DNA of 64,000 bases from Frigoribacterium sp. Leaf186 (GTDB lineage Bacteria; Actinomycetota; Actinomycetes; Actinomycetales; Microbacteriaceae), in assembly GCF_001423905.1 (NCBI RefSeq), contig NZ_LMPQ01000012.1, positions 268,549 to 332,548 of the forward strand, written 5' to 3'. Below are positions 37,605 to 47,891 of this stretch, piece by piece. Numbering within the stretch: the first letter of the stretch is position 1; every line of letters begins with the position of its first letter. A program made the position numbers and the translations under genes. The notes under the pieces were generated by a model. It searched no databases and was not told the DNA's origin. It was given only the letters and a program-made list of their open reading frames with translations.

Positions 37605-39607
37605 CGTCCACGCTGAACCGCCCCCGCGCGGCCGACACCACCGTGTCGAACACCCCGGGTGCCCCTGTGGTGCCCACGAAGGACCTCCGCGGCGCCAAGC
37701 CCGCCTCGTGGCTCCGACGGCACGGCGCCGGCCTCGCCTGGCTGCTGCCCGTCCTCGCGATCGCCGCGGTCGTCCAGGCCTTCAACATGGACGGCTCGCC
37801 GCAGCGGATCGACGACGAGGGCACCTACACGGCCCAGGCCTGGGCCATCCAGAACCTCGGCGAGATCGCCCACTACACCTACTGGTACGACCACCCGCCC
37901 GTCGGCTGGCTGCAGATCTCGGCCTACACGGCCCTGACCGGAGCCTTCTCGCGGTACGACGTGGCCGTGCTGGCCGCCCGCGAGGCGATGCTCTTCTTCA
38001 CCCTCGTCTCGGTCGTCCTCGTCTGGTTCCTGGGTCGCAAGCTCGGCCTCAGCCGGCCCGCGGCCGCCGTCGCGGGCCTCGTGTTCGCCGTGTCGCCGCT
38101 CGCCCTGCAGTTCCACCGCACGGTCTACCTCGACAACGTCGCCACCCCGTGGCTGCTCGCCGCGTTCGTCTTCGCCCTGAGCAAGCGCTACCAGCTCGCC
38201 GGCTTCGCAGCCGCCTCGCTGTCGTTCGGCATCGCGGTGCTCTCGAAGGAGACGTACCTGCTGGCGCTGCCCTTCCTGGCCTGGATGATGTGGCGAGGTG
38301 CCGACAAGGCGACGCGCCGCTACACCCTGTCGATCGCTGCCAGCCTGCTCGTGCTCGTCGGCCTCGGCTACGTCGCGCTCGCCGCGGTCAAGGGCGAGCT
38401 GCTGCCGGGTGCCGGCCGGGTGAGCCTGCTCGAGGGCATCCAGTTCCAGCTCGCGACCCGTGAGGCCAGCGGTTCGGTGTTCGACACCGGCAGCCTGTTC
38501 TTCGCGACGGTGTCGCAGTGGTGGCAGCTCGACCAGGTGCTCATCGTGCTCGGCACGCTCGCCTCGATCGTCGCGGTGTTCGTGAAGAAGCTGCGTCCGC
38601 TCGGCGTGATGATGGTGTTCTTGATCGCGTTCATGTTCCGCCCCGGCGGGTACCTGCCGGTGCCCTACGTGATCATGCTGCTGCCGTTCGCGGCGCTGCT
38701 CGTCGCAGCCGTCACCGACCACGCCGTCAAGGCGTTCCGGGCCCGTCGGTCCGGCGCCCTCTCGACCGCGGCCACCCGTACCGGTTCGGTCGCCTGGCTG
38801 GCCCTCACGCTGGCCGCCGTCGTCGCGATCGTGCCGCTCTGGGCGGTCCAGCTGCGCGGGTTCCTCGACAGCGACCTCGACGCGCCGATGCGCAACGCCG
38901 AGACCTGGGTCGAGACCAACGTGCCGAAGGACAGCCGTCTGCTCGTGGACGACGCCGTGTGGGTCGACCTGGTCAAGGCCGGCTTCTCGCGGGAGAACGT
39001 CATCTGGTTCTACAAGATCGACACCGACGGCGCCGTCCAGGCGCAGTCGCCCAACGGCTGGCGGGACTCGGACTACCTGTTCGAGACCGAGTCGGTGCGC
39101 ACCTCGGGAGCGGGCTCGGCCGACATCCGGGACGCGCTCGCCAACTCGACGGTCGTCGCGACCTTCGGCGAGGGCGACCAGCAGGTGAACATCCGTCAGA
39201 TCGACAGCCAGGGCGAGGCCCAGGCGCAGACCGAGGCGGACGACGCCGCGTCGGCGCGGTCGCAGGCCGGTGCCGAGCTCGCGCAGAACCCCAACCTGCA
39301 GATCTCGTCGACGCTCCGCACCGCGCTCTCGGACGGCCGCCTCGACCCGCGGGCCATCATCGTGCTCGGGCAGTTGGCCGCCATGGGGCCGATCTCGGTC
39401 GCCGACCCCCAGGCGCTGCCGGGCGAGCAAGAAGCACTGTTCCGTCAGTTCGACGTCACGCCGCAGGGCGGCCAGTCCGTCGACGAGCTCCGGTCGACCC
39501 TCGAAGGGCTCGGCAGCGTCTACGTGCCCGAGTCGGTCGTGCCCTCGGGCGACGGGCTCCAGGTCACCTTCTCGGCCGTCGCGCCGAGCGGCGTGCTCAG
39601 CAACTGA
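37601..39607 (+). CDS. Family 39 / ArnT-like membrane glycosyltransferase
   Basis: A 668-residue protein of the PMT/ArnT superfamily, which transfers sugars from polyprenyl-phosphate donors outside the membrane. The first external loop carries the catalytic-type acidic motif RIDDEGTYTAQAW, then YWYDHPPVGWLQI. About ten hydrophobic helices occupy residues 45-430. The last 230 residues are an exposed domain with an Ala/Gln/Glu-rich helix (AQAQTEADDAASARSQAG). It overlaps the GT2 gene by four bases (ATGA). The Dpm1-like gene at 42706 could supply its donor. Confidence 0.88.
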   Translation: MTSTLNRPRAADTTVSNTPGAPVVPTKDLRGAKPASWLRRHGAGLAWLLPVLAIAAVVQAFNMDGSPQRIDDEGTYTAQAWAIQNLGEIAHYTYWYDHPPVGWLQISAYTALTGAFSRYDVAVLAAREAMLFFTLVSVVLVWFLGRKLGLSRPAAAVAGLVFAVSPLALQFHRTVYLDNVATPWLLAAFVFALSKRYQLAGFAAASLSFGIAVLSKETYLLALPFLAWMMWRGADKATRRYTLSIAASLLVLVGLGYVALAAVKGELLPGAGRVSLLEGIQFQLATREASGSVFDTGSLFFATVSQWWQLDQVLIVLGTLASIVAVFVKKLRPLGVMMVFLIAFMFRPGGYLPVPYVIMLLPFAALLVAAVTDHAVKAFRARRSGALSTAATRTGSVAWLALTLAAVVAIVPLWAVQLRGFLDSDLDAPMRNAETWVETNVPKDSRLLVDDAVWVDLVKAGFSRENVIWFYKIDTDGAVQAQSPNGWRDSDYLFETESVRTSGAGSADIRDALANSTVVATFGEGDQQVNIRQIDSQGEAQAQTEADDAASARSQAGAELAQNPNLQISSTLRTALSDGRLDPRAIIVLGQLAAMGPISVADPQALPGEQEALFRQFDVTPQGGQSVDELRSTLEGLGSVYVPESVVPSGDGLQVTFSAVAPSGVLSN

Positions 39608-39658
39608 TCGCCACGCCGGCGTCCGCCCCCGCGGCGGGCGCCGGCACCTCCTCACCGC

Positions 39659-39678
39659 GTCCCACCTCCGGGTGGGAC
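39659..39678 (+). terminator. Small hairpin between GT39 and DUF4397 genes
   Basis: GTCCCACC pairs with GGTGGGAC around a TCCG tetraloop. No T-run follows. It could be a partial terminator or an RNA processing site within the operon. Confidence 0.4.
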
Positions 39679-39702
39679 ACCCGACCGGAAAGGACCAGCC
39701 AC

Positions 39703-40572
39703 ATGGCTTCCCTCTCACGCACCACCGGCGCCCTCGCCGCCACCGCTCCCGCACAGCCCGTCCGGCGTCGCCGCCTCGCGACGGTGCTCGCCCTGACCGC
39801 CGCCGCGGGCGTCGCCCTCGCCGGCTCGCTCGTCGGCGTCTCGCCGGCGAACGCCGCCGACGGCGACGGCTGGGTGCGCGTCGGCCACCTGTCGCCCGAC
39901 ACGAAGGCCGTCGACGTCACCCTCACCTCGCTCAAGGGCGGTCAGGTCGTCATGGACCTCGACGACGTCACCTACGGCCAGGTCAGCCCGTACCAGGCCC
40001 TCGCCGCCGGCACGTACGTCGTCTCGATGACGGCCGCCGACGCGCCCACCGCCGCCAAGCCGGTCATCACCTCGAACATCACGGTCGACAGCGGCCAGCC
40101 GATCACCGCCGTCGCCTACGGCCCGAACGACGACCTCAAGACGCAGGTCTTCAAGGACGACCTGACCGCACCGGCCGAGGGCCAGGCGAAGGTCCGCCTC
40201 GTGCAGGCGGCGAACGTCAGCAAGACCGTGACCGTGGCCACCAGCACCGGCACGACGATCGCCGAGGACGCGCCGTTCGGCAGCGCCAGCGGCTACGCCC
40301 AGGTCGCCGCCGGCCCGTGGACCCTCGACCTCACCGGTCAGAAGGTCACCGGCACCAGCGACGTCGACCTCGCCGCGGGCAGCATCAACACGCTGTTCGT
40401 GCTCGACAACTCGACCGGGGGCATCACCATCGTCCCCGTGGTCGACAGTGCGGCCACCGCCCAGGCGCCCGTCGGCGGCGTCCAGACGGGTGGCGGCTAC
40501 CTCGCCGAGCACCCGCAGAAGAGCGAGTCCAAGGGCCTCTGGGCCACCGTGCTCGGCTGGTTCGGGGTCTGA
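39703..40572 (+). CDS. Secreted DUF4397 protein
   Basis: A 289-residue exported protein. It has a basic N-terminus, a hydrophobic stretch (residues 24-46) and a likely signal peptidase site at ANAADG. The mature part is a beta-sandwich repeat type: RVGHLSPDTKAVDVTLTSL and KVRLVQAANVSKTVTVAT mark two similar halves of the DUF4397 kind. The C-terminus ends with a charged spacer and GLWATVLGWFGV; there is no LPxTG motif. The strong site GGAAAGGA precedes the ATG. It is probably a surface partner of the nearby class F sortase or glycan. Confidence 0.85.
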   Translation: MASLSRTTGALAATAPAQPVRRRRLATVLALTAAAGVALAGSLVGVSPANAADGDGWVRVGHLSPDTKAVDVTLTSLKGGQVVMDLDDVTYGQVSPYQALAAGTYVVSMTAADAPTAAKPVITSNITVDSGQPITAVAYGPNDDLKTQVFKDDLTAPAEGQAKVRLVQAANVSKTVTVATSTGTTIAEDAPFGSASGYAQVAAGPWTLDLTGQKVTGTSDVDLAAGSINTLFVLDNSTGGITIVPVVDSAATAQAPVGGVQTGGGYLAEHPQKSESKGLWATVLGWFGV

Positions 40573-40598
40573 CGCCCCGCACCACCGCGGCAGGACGA

Positions 40599-40634
40599 GG
40601 AGGCGCGGTGAGCGCCCGCGCACACCGCGCCTCC
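40599..40634 (+). terminator. Hairpin built from the CGCGCCTCC element, between DUF4397 and GH8
   Basis: GGAGGCGCGGTG (40599-40610) pairs perfectly with CACCGCGCCTCC (40623-40634) around 12 bases. No T-run. It may reduce read-through from the DUF4397 gene. Confidence 0.6.
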
Positions 40635-40708
40635 CCGGCTCCCTCCGCACCCGCACGACGGTCCGCCCGGCTGACCGCCCGCACCACCGAGACGAAGAAG
40701 AGAACGAC

Positions 40709-41884
40709 ATGACGAAGAAGACGAAGGCGCTGCTCGCAGCGGCCGTCGTGGTGGCCCTGGCCGTCACGGCCGGCATCGCCTCCCTCGTCGTCGGAGGGTC
40801 TGGCGGCCCGTCGACGGACCAGGCAGGCGCCGGCGCGGACGCGACCGGCACCCCCGGCACGGGCACCCCGACCCCGCAGGCCCGCACCGCCACCGAGATC
40901 GGCGAGGCCTTCCTCGACGACTACGTCGACGACGACGGCCGCGTCGTCCGGCGCGACCAGGGCGACGACACCGTCAGCGAGGGGCAGGCCTACGGCATGC
41001 TCGTCGCGGTCGCCGTGGGCGACGTGAAGCGGTTCGACGCCATCTGGAGCTGGACGGAGGACGAGCTCGTCCGACCCGACGGACTGCTCGCCTGGCAGTG
41101 GAAGGACGGCGCCGTCGTCGACGACATGCCGGCCAGCGACGCCGACGTCGACGCCGCCCGGGCCCTCGTGCTCGCCGGCTCGACGTTCGACCGCCCCGAC
41201 CTCACCACCTCGGGCGTCGACCTCGGCACCGACGTGCTCGACGAGATGACCGTCTCGACCGACGTCGGACGCATCCTGCTGCCGGGCCCCTGGGCCATGG
41301 GCGCCGGCCCCTGGTCCTACAACCCGTCGTACGCGTCGCCGGCCACGTTCGCGCAGCTCGGCGAGGCCAGCGGCGACCCCCGCTGGGCCGAGCTCGAGGC
41401 CGGGTCGCGAGCCGTGACCACGAACATTCTCTCCTCGACCGCGCTGCCGAGCGACTGGGCGCAGGTCCGGCAGGACGGCACCACCGTGCCCCTGCCGAGC
41501 GCCGACGGGTCGTCGGGCAGCGTGCAGTACAGCTACGACGCCGGCCGTCTCGCCCTGCGCTACGCCGAGTCGTGCCAGCCCGAGGACGTGGCCCTGGCCG
41601 CGTCGATGGCCGACGTGCTGCAGCGGTACGACGAACTGCCCATGCAGCTCGACCTCGGCGGGCAGTCGGTCGGCTCGGACCAGAGCCCGCTCGCCTACGC
41701 CGCCCGCGCGGCGGCCGAGGCCAGCGCCGGCCAGCACGACCGTGCCGCCGCCGACCTGCGGACCGCCGACGACCTGTCGCAGTCCACCCCCACCTACTAC
41801 GGCTCCGCGTGGGCGGCCCTCGCCGCCCTGCAGCTCGAGGGCACGAGCCTCGGTGCCTGCTCACCCCTGGCGGTGGCCCGATGA
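40709..41884 (+). CDS. Secreted family 8 glycoside hydrolase (endoglucanase-like)
   Basis: A 391-residue protein with an N-terminal signal or anchor (KALLAAAVVVALAVTAGIASLVV), a Thr/Gly/Pro-rich linker and a GH8 domain. The proton-donor Glu lies in DTVSEGQAYGMLVAV and a conserved Asp in ASDADVDAARALVLA. Later helices carry WSYNPSYASPATFAQL. GH8 enzymes such as BcsZ cut beta-1,4-glucans and accompany cellulose-type synthases, in keeping with the GT2 upstream. Its stop overlaps the sortase start as ATGA. Confidence 0.85.
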   Translation: MTKKTKALLAAAVVVALAVTAGIASLVVGGSGGPSTDQAGAGADATGTPGTGTPTPQARTATEIGEAFLDDYVDDDGRVVRRDQGDDTVSEGQAYGMLVAVAVGDVKRFDAIWSWTEDELVRPDGLLAWQWKDGAVVDDMPASDADVDAARALVLAGSTFDRPDLTTSGVDLGTDVLDEMTVSTDVGRILLPGPWAMGAGPWSYNPSYASPATFAQLGEASGDPRWAELEAGSRAVTTNILSSTALPSDWAQVRQDGTTVPLPSADGSSGSVQYSYDAGRLALRYAESCQPEDVALAASMADVLQRYDELPMQLDLGGQSVGSDQSPLAYAARAAAEASAGQHDRAAADLRTADDLSQSTPTYYGSAWAALAALQLEGTSLGACSPLAVAR

Positions 41885-42558
41885 GCCTCGCGACCTTCGT
41901 GGCGGGCCACCGTGCGGCCGTCCTCGCGGCCGGCGCGGCCGTGGTGCTCGTGGCCGGCGGCGTGACCGTGGCGGCCCTGGCCGCGCAACCCGACGGCACC
42001 ACGACCACGACCTCGACCTCGCCCTCGCCCTCCTCGACGCCGGACGCGGCCAGCGGGTCGGCCGGTGCGTTCCAGGACCCGGCGGCACCGTCGTACACGG
42101 CGCCCCCGGCGGACGCCACCCCGGTCCGCGTGCAGATCCCGTCGATCGGCGTGGACTCCGGCCTCGAAGCCCTCGGCCTCGGCGCCCAGGGCGAGCTCGA
42201 CCCGCCGAAGGCGTGGCAGTCGGCCGGCTGGTACCAGGACGGCGTCGTGCCCGGCGCCGTCGGCCCCGCCGTCATCGCCGGCCACGTCGACTCGGGCAGC
42301 GGCCCGGCCGTCTTCGTCGACCTGGCGAAGCTCACGACCGGCGACGAGGTGACGGTGACGCTCTCGACCGGCTCGGTCGAGACCTTCCGCGTCACCGGAA
42401 GCGAGCGCACCCCGAAGGCGACGTTCCCGACGAGCGACGTCTACGGTGCGAGCCCGACGCCCGGCCTCCGCCTGATCACCTGCGACGGCACCTTCGACCG
42501 GTCGACGGGGCACTACGTCGACAACCTGATCGTGTTCGCCGACCTGGTCACCTCGTGA
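41881..42558 (+). CDS. Class F sortase
   Basis: A 225-residue transpeptidase with an N-terminal membrane anchor (residues 9-35), a Ser/Thr/Pro linker and a sortase barrel. The catalytic histidine is in VIAGHVDSG and the cysteine in RLITCDGTFD, close to the C-terminal GHYVDNLIVFADL. Class F is the actinobacterial type. No LPxTG-tailed substrate is encoded in this window, so its target is open. It is coupled to the GH8 gene by ATGA. Confidence 0.88.
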   Translation: MSLATFVAGHRAAVLAAGAAVVLVAGGVTVAALAAQPDGTTTTTSTSPSPSSTPDAASGSAGAFQDPAAPSYTAPPADATPVRVQIPSIGVDSGLEALGLGAQGELDPPKAWQSAGWYQDGVVPGAVGPAVIAGHVDSGSGPAVFVDLAKLTTGDEVTVTLSTGSVETFRVTGSERTPKATFPTSDVYGASPTPGLRLITCDGTFDRSTGHYVDNLIVFADLVTS

Positions 42559-42641
42559 CCGGCGGCCGCCCCGGCGGCCCCCGCCGCGCCTCCTGAACCC
42601 GGCGCACCGACCCACCCCCCGGCACCCGAAAGCCGACACGC

Positions 42642-42673
42642 GACACCCCGACACCCCGACACCCCGACACCTC
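42642..42673 (+). repeat. 8-bp tandem repeat GACACCCC
   Basis: Three exact copies (42642-42665) and a degenerate fourth lie in the 147-base gap between the sortase and the Dpm1-like gene. The gap has no other recognised feature except one CGCGCCTCC element at 42585 and the ribosome site GGAAAGGA. Confidence 0.75.
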
Positions 42674-42705
42674 CGACTCCCACCCGACGGGAAAGGACCC
42701 CCCTC

Positions 42706-43512
42706 ATGAACGACGCCCTCGTCATCATCCCGACCTTCAACGAGCGCGAGAACCTCGACTGGATCGTGGGGCGCACGCTGGCCTCCGGCGCCTCGGTCGA
42801 CGTGCTCGTCGTCGACGACGGCTCGCCCGACGGCACCGGCGAGCTCGCCGACGCCTACGCCGCGCGCGACCCGCGCGTGCACGTGATGCACCGCACCGAG
42901 AAGGCCGGCCTCGGCGCCGCCTACCTGGCGGGCTTCGCCTGGGGGCTCGAGCGCGGCTACGACGCCCTCGTCGAGATGGACGCCGACGGCTCGCACCACC
43001 CCGAGTACCTGCCCGGCATGCTCGAGCTGCTGCGCGAGAACGACCTGGTGCTCGGCTCGCGCTGGGTGCCCGGCGGCGCCGTCGAGAACTGGCCGCTGCG
43101 GCGCGAGCTGCTCAGCCGCGGCGGCAGCTGGTACACCCGGGGCGCCCTGGGCATCCGGGTGGCCGACACGACCGGCGGGTTCCGCGTCTTCCGGTCGTCG
43201 GCGCTGCAGCGCATCGACCTCGACCGGGTCGAGTCGCGCGGTTACTGCTTCCAGGTCGACCTGCTCTGGCGCGCGCTGCAAGCGGGCCTGCGGGTCGTCG
43301 AGACTCCGATCACGTTCACCGAGCGCATCCACGGCGCCTCGAAGATGAGCGGCTCGATCGTCAGGGAGTCGCTGACCAAGGTGACCCTCTGGGGTCTGCG
43401 ACGACGGTCTCGCGCCGTCGTCGAGTTGGTCGTGCGACACCGTCGCCTGCCGAGCGTCCGCGCCACCTCGCACCGGGTCGGGCCCGTGCGAGGCGGCGTG
43501 TCGACGCGCTAG
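42706..43512 (+). CDS. Polyprenol monophosphomannose synthase (Dpm1-like)
   Basis: A 268-residue soluble GT2 enzyme that transfers a hexose, usually mannose, from a nucleotide sugar to polyprenyl phosphate. It shows [21 protein letters not shown], the metal-binding [14 protein letters not shown] (near residue 90), GSRWVPGG, and [14 protein letters not shown]. The product is the donor type used by PMT-like enzymes, which fits the GT39 gene upstream. The site GGAAAGGA resembles that of the DUF4397 gene. Confidence 0.88.
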   Translation: MNDALVIIPTFNERENLDWIVGRTLASGASVDVLVVDDGSPDGTGELADAYAARDPRVHVMHRTEKAGLGAAYLAGFAWGLERGYDALVEMDADGSHHPEYLPGMLELLRENDLVLGSRWVPGGAVENWPLRRELLSRGGSWYTRGALGIRVADTTGGFRVFRSSALQRIDLDRVESRGYCFQVDLLWRALQAGLRVVETPITFTERIHGASKMSGSIVRESLTKVTLWGLRRRSRAVVELVVRHRRLPSVRATSHRVGPVRGGVSTR

Positions 43513-43530
43513 CAGGGAGGCGACACACAG

Positions 43531-43567
43531 CGCGCGCGCCCGGGGTGGTCAGCCCCGGGCGCGCGCG
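43531..43567. terminator. Strong bidirectional terminator hairpin
   Basis: CGCGCGCGCCCGGGG (43531-43545) pairs perfectly with CCCCGGGCGCGCGCG (43553-43567) around TGGTCAG. It lies between the convergent Dpm1-like and treZ genes. Confidence 0.75.
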
Positions 43568-43591
43568 TCGTGCGTGGTGCGTGGTGCGGCG

Positions 43592-45364
43592 TCAGCGGAC
43601 GATCGCGACCGAGTGCGCCGGCAGCAGCAGGCTCGACCCCGCGGCGATCGACTCGTCGCTGGCGAACAGGACGGTCTCGGCGCTCACCGCGACCCGCGCC
43701 TCCTGGTCGGCGAGGTTGATCGCGATCTTCAGGTCGCCGCGCGTCAGCACGAGCCAGCGGGCGTCGCCGTCGTAGTCGACGCTCGTCTCGCCGAAGCGGG
43801 GGTCGGTGAGCGCCGGCTCGCTGCGGCGGAGGGCGCCCAGACGGCGGTACGCGTCGAGCAGCACCGCGTGGCGGCCGGTCTCGAGCTCGGACCAGTCGAG
43901 CTTGCTGTTCTCGAAGGTCGAGGGCTCTTGCGGGTCGGGCACCGACGACTCGTCCCAGCCCATCTTCGCGAACTCCTCGATGCGGCCCTTCGCCGTGGCC
44001 TCGCCCAGGTCGTGCTCGGGGTGCGAGGTGAAGAACTGCCACGGGGTCGAGGCGGCCCACTCCTCGCCCATGAAGAGCATCGGCGTGTACGGGCCGGCGA
44101 GGGTGAGCGTCGCGGCGATGACCAGCTGACCGTCGTCGAGCGTCGCCGCGAGGCGGTCGCCGATCGCCCGGTTGCCGATCTGGTCGTGGTTCTGGTTCGC
44201 CACGACGAGTCGCCAGGTCGGCATGTGCTCGGTGTCGACCGGGTGGCCGTGCTCCGCCTCACGGAACGACGACCAGGTGCCGTCGTGGAAGAACCCCTTG
44301 GTGAGCACCTTCGCGAGGGCGCCGAGCGGTTCGAAGTCGGCGTAGTACCCGGTCGTCTCACCCGTCAGCGCGACGTGGACGACGTGGTGGAAGTCGTCGC
44401 TCCACTGCGCGTCGAGGCCGTAGCCCTGGCGGTGGTCGGGGCCGAAGCCACCGCCGTCGCGCGGGGTGACGAGCCGGGGGTCGTTGAGGTCGCTCTCGGC
44501 GATCAGCGAGAGCGGGCGGCGCAGGTGGCTGCTGAGCGCGGCCGTCCGCTCGGCCAGTTCTTGCAGCAGGTGGACGTCGCTGTCGTCCTTCAGCGCGTGC
44601 ACGGCGTCGAGGCGCAGGCCGTCGACGTGGTAGTCGTCGAGCCACATGGCCGAGTTGTCGAGGATGAACTCGCGCACCTCGTGGGCACCGTCGTCGTCGA
44701 GGTTGACGTTGTCGCCCCAGGTGTTCGCGTGCTTGCTCGAGAGGTAGGGCCCGAACAGCGGCAGGTAGTTGCCCGAGGGGCCGAGGTGGTTGTAGACGAC
44801 GTCCTGCACCACGCCGAGGCCGGCCGCGTGCGCGGCGTCGACGAAGCGCTGGTACGCCTCGGGCCCGCCGTAGTTGTCGGTGACCGTGAACCAGTCGACG
44901 CCGTCGTAGCCCCAGTTCCAGCGGCCGTTCACGCCGTTGACCGGCAGCAGCTCGACGAGGTCGACGCCCAGGTCGACGAGGTGCGGCAGCTTCTCGATCG
45001 CCGAGTCGAGCGTGCCGTCGGGGGTGAACGTGCCGACGTGCAGCTCGTACACGACCGACCCGGCCAGCTGACGGCCCGTCCAGGCGTCGTCGGTCCAGGC
45101 GAAGGCCGACGGGTCGTAGGTCTCGCTGAGGCCGTGCACGCCGTCGGGCTGGCGGCGCGAGCGGGGGTCGGGCAGCGGGGTCTCGTCCTCGGGCGAGTCC
45201 CCGCCGTCGAGCACGAAGCCGTAGCGGTGGCCCGGCCCACGGTCGAGGTCGGCGGGGGCCCGCCACCACCCGGTCTCGGGTTCGGACGTCAGCGGCAGCA
45301 GCTCGCCGTCGAGGTGGAGGTGCACGGTGGTCGCTTCAGGGGCCCAGACGTCGTAGACGCTCAT
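43592..45364 (-). CDS. treZ: Malto-oligosyltrehalose trehalohydrolase
   Basis: It releases trehalose from maltooligosyl trehalose, the second step of the TreY-TreZ route. The 590 residues include the N-terminal beta domain ([18 protein letters not shown]) and the GH13 barrel motifs [36 protein letters not shown] and [13 protein letters not shown] chose the ATG at 45364 because of the GAGGAGA site; the upstream extension is Pro/Arg-rich. It is the last gene of treX-treY-treZ, 130 bases after treY. One CGCGCCTCC element lies inside at 43695. Confidence 0.95.
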   Translation of the reverse strand: MSVYDVWAPEATTVHLHLDGELLPLTSEPETGWWRAPADLDRGPGHRYGFVLDGGDSPEDETPLPDPRSRRQPDGVHGLSETYDPSAFAWTDDAWTGRQLAGSVVYELHVGTFTPDGTLDSAIEKLPHLVDLGVDLVELLPVNGVNGRWNWGYDGVDWFTVTDNYGGPEAYQRFVDAAHAAGLGVVQDVVYNHLGPSGNYLPLFGPYLSSKHANTWGDNVNLDDDGAHEVREFILDNSAMWLDDYHVDGLRLDAVHALKDDSDVHLLQELAERTAALSSHLRRPLSLIAESDLNDPRLVTPRDGGGFGPDHRQGYGLDAQWSDDFHHVVHVALTGETTGYYADFEPLGALAKVLTKGFFHDGTWSSFREAEHGHPVDTEHMPTWRLVVANQNHDQIGNRAIGDRLAATLDDGQLVIAATLTLAGPYTPMLFMGEEWAASTPWQFFTSHPEHDLGEATAKGRIEEFAKMGWDESSVPDPQEPSTFENSKLDWSELETGRHAVLLDAYRRLGALRRSEPALTDPRFGETSVDYDGDARWLVLTRGDLKIAINLADQEARVAVSAETVLFASDESIAAGSSLLLPAHSVAIVR

Positions 45365-45494
45365 CGGTCTCCTCGGGTTCGGAAGGGGCGGGGGAGGGGG
45401 CCGAGGAGTCACGACGTGCCGCCCACGTCGAGACGTGAGCGGCACGGGTGACAGCTCGCTGCCGGTGACGGTAGTCGGGCGCGAGCCGGCGGGG

Positions 45495-47891
45495 TCAGTC
45501 CTCTGCGGGGATCAGCAGGGCGACGGGGTACGTCTCGAGCACGTCGGCCAGGCGGAGGCGACCGCCCTCGTGCCGCCGGCCGGTGAACGCGTCGCGGTAC
45601 GCGCCTCCTGCGGTCAGCACGACGGTGTCGTCCCAGCCGCCGGCCTGGTCGAGCGCGACGGGCAGGCGGGTCGCGAACGCGAGCGCGCCACCGCGGTCGA
45701 CGGCCACGGCCGACGCCGCCTGCTCGCCGAGGACCGGCAGTGCGGCGTACCGCGTGAACAGGTCGGGGCGGTCACGGCGCAGGGTCAGCGCGTGGTGCGT
45801 GACGACGAGCTTGGCGGCACCGGTGTCGTCGATCGCGGGGGTCGCGCCGGCGCGGACCTCGTCCAGGAGGCGCCGGCGCAGTCCGAAGTCGACCTCGCGT
45901 CGGTTGTCGGGGTCGACGAGGGAGAAGTCCCACAGCTCGCCGCCCTGGTAGACGTCGGGGCTGCCCGGCCCGGTCAGCTGCATCAGCGCGACTCCGAGCG
46001 AGTTGCTGTAGCCCGGGGCGCGCAGCACGTCGACGATGCGCTCGACCTCGTGGCGCACCTCGTCGTCGTCGAAGGCCGCGTCGACCGCCGCGTGCATCCG
46101 TGCCTCGAAGGCCTCGGCCTCGTCGGTGCGGTCGGTCCACGTGGTCGACGTGCTCGCCTCGCGGGACGCCTTCTCGGCGTAGTCGTGCAGGCGCTCGCGC
46201 GACGCGGGCCACGAGCCGACGATCGTCTGCCAGAGGATGTTCTCGAACGGGCCGTCGCCGACCGGGGCGAGCTCGCGCAGCCGCTCGAGGGTCGCCGCCC
46301 ACTCGGTGGCGACCTCGGCCAGCACCGAGATGCGGGCGCGGACGTCGGCGCTGCGCTTGGTGTCGTGGGTCGACAGGGTGGTCATGCCGAACGGGCGCTC
46401 GGCCAGGCGGACCTGCTGACGGGCGTGGAACTCGTCGGGGGTGAGGGCGAACTCGCTCGGATCGGCGCCGACCTCGGTCAGCGTCGCCAGGCGGCTGTAA
46501 CGGTAGAACGCCGTGTCCTCCACGCCCTTCGCCATCACCATGCCGCTGGTCTGCTGGAACCGCACGGACGCGGGGTGCGACTCGTCGCGCAGCACGGCGA
46601 CGACCTCGTCGATCGCATCGGTCAGCTCGGGTCGGTGCGACATCGCGACCTCGGCGGCCTCGGTGAGCCAGGCGGCGCCCTGCGGCAGGTAGCTGCGGTA
46701 CACCGGGAACGCCGCGGCGAGCTCGGCCAGGGCGTCGACGACGGCCGGGTCGACGGTGCCGCCGCCGGCGATCAGGCGGGCGAGGCGGTTGATCTCGCTG
46801 CCCAGGATGCCGTCGGCGATGCCGCGCTTCGTGCCGAGGATCATCTCGTGCCAGTCGGCGGGCTCGTCACCGGTGGTCTCGTCGGCCCCGGCGGCCTTCT
46901 CGTCGGCATCGACCCCGCGCGCCCCGCGCAGGCGCGAGTCGAGGGCGTCGAGCGCGGGGGCACCGCTCGGGTCGACGAAGAGGCGGTCGAGGTCGGCGAG
47001 GGCGTCGTAGCCCGTGGTGCCGGCCGTGGCCCAGTTCTCGGGCAGGCGCTCGTCGCCCTCGAGGATCTTCTCGACGAGGACGTGGGCGTCGCCCGTGAGC
47101 GTCGCGAGCCGGTCGAGGTAGCCCCCGGGGTCGGCCAGGCCGTCCGGGTGGTCGACGCGCAGGCCGTCGACCAGTCCCTCGGCGAACCAGCGGCCGATCT
47201 CGGCGTGCGACTCGGCGAAGACCCGCTCGTCTTCGACGCGGATGCCGGCGAGAGTGTTGACGGCGAAGAAGCGGCGGTAGTTCAGGTCGGTGTCGGCGCG
47301 CTTCCAGTGCACGAGCTCGTAGGCCTGGCGCGCGTGCACGGCGGTCGCGTCGTCGCCGGGCGCACTCGTGCCCGGGGCGATCGGGTAGACGTTGTCGTAG
47401 TAGTGCAGCTCGTCGCCCTCGACGCTCAGGCCCTCGATCGAGCCGTCGGACGCGGCGGGCTCGCCGAGCACGGGCAGCAGCACCTTGCCGCCGCCGGCCG
47501 CCCAGTCCACGTCGAACGCGTCGGCGTAGCGCGACTCGCGGCCGTGGGTCAACAGGTCCCACCACCAGACGCTCGCCTTCGGCGTCGCGACGCCGACGTG
47601 GTTCGGCACGATGTCGACCAGCACGCCGAGGCCCGCGGCGTGGGCGCGGGTCGAGAGCTCGTCGAGCCCCTCGGCGCCGCCGCGCTCGGGGTCGACCAGG
47701 CTGTGGTCGACGACGTCGTAGCCGTGGTCGCTGCCCGGCTCGGCGGCGAGGATCGGCGACAGGTACACCCAGTCCGCCCCGAGGTCGTGCAGGTACGGCA
47801 CCAGTTCGGCGGCGGCGTCGAGGTCGAAGGAGGCGCGCACCTGGAGGCGGTACGTCGAGCGCGGGTGCATGGTCGGTTCGTGTCGGGTCAC
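45495..47891 (-). CDS. treY: Malto-oligosyltrehalose synthase
   Basis: It converts the reducing end of maltodextrins to an alpha,alpha-1,1 bond. The 798 residues show [23 protein letters not shown] at the N-terminus, [36 protein letters not shown] and [15 protein letters not shown], which are the family's GH13 motifs. It starts with GTG, whose bases overlap the treX stop (GTGA), so translation is coupled. Confidence 0.95.
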   Translation of the reverse strand: MTRHEPTMHPRSTYRLQVRASFDLDAAAELVPYLHDLGADWVYLSPILAAEPGSDHGYDVVDHSLVDPERGGAEGLDELSTRAHAAGLGVLVDIVPNHVGVATPKASVWWWDLLTHGRESRYADAFDVDWAAGGGKVLLPVLGEPAASDGSIEGLSVEGDELHYYDNVYPIAPGTSAPGDDATAVHARQAYELVHWKRADTDLNYRRFFAVNTLAGIRVEDERVFAESHAEIGRWFAEGLVDGLRVDHPDGLADPGGYLDRLATLTGDAHVLVEKILEGDERLPENWATAGTTGYDALADLDRLFVDPSGAPALDALDSRLRGARGVDADEKAAGADETTGDEPADWHEMILGTKRGIADGILGSEINRLARLIAGGGTVDPAVVDALAELAAAFPVYRSYLPQGAAWLTEAAEVAMSHRPELTDAIDEVVAVLRDESHPASVRFQQTSGMVMAKGVEDTAFYRYSRLATLTEVGADPSEFALTPDEFHARQQVRLAERPFGMTTLSTHDTKRSADVRARISVLAEVATEWAATLERLRELAPVGDGPFENILWQTIVGSWPASRERLHDYAEKASREASTSTTWTDRTDEAEAFEARMHAAVDAAFDDDEVRHEVERIVDVLRAPGYSNSLGVALMQLTGPGSPDVYQGGELWDFSLVDPDNRREVDFGLRRRLLDEVRAGATPAIDDTGAAKLVVTHHALTLRRDRPDLFTRYAALPVLGEQAASAVAVDRGGALAFATRLPVALDQAGGWDDTVVLTAGGAYRDAFTGRRHEGGRLRLADVLETYPVALLIPAED

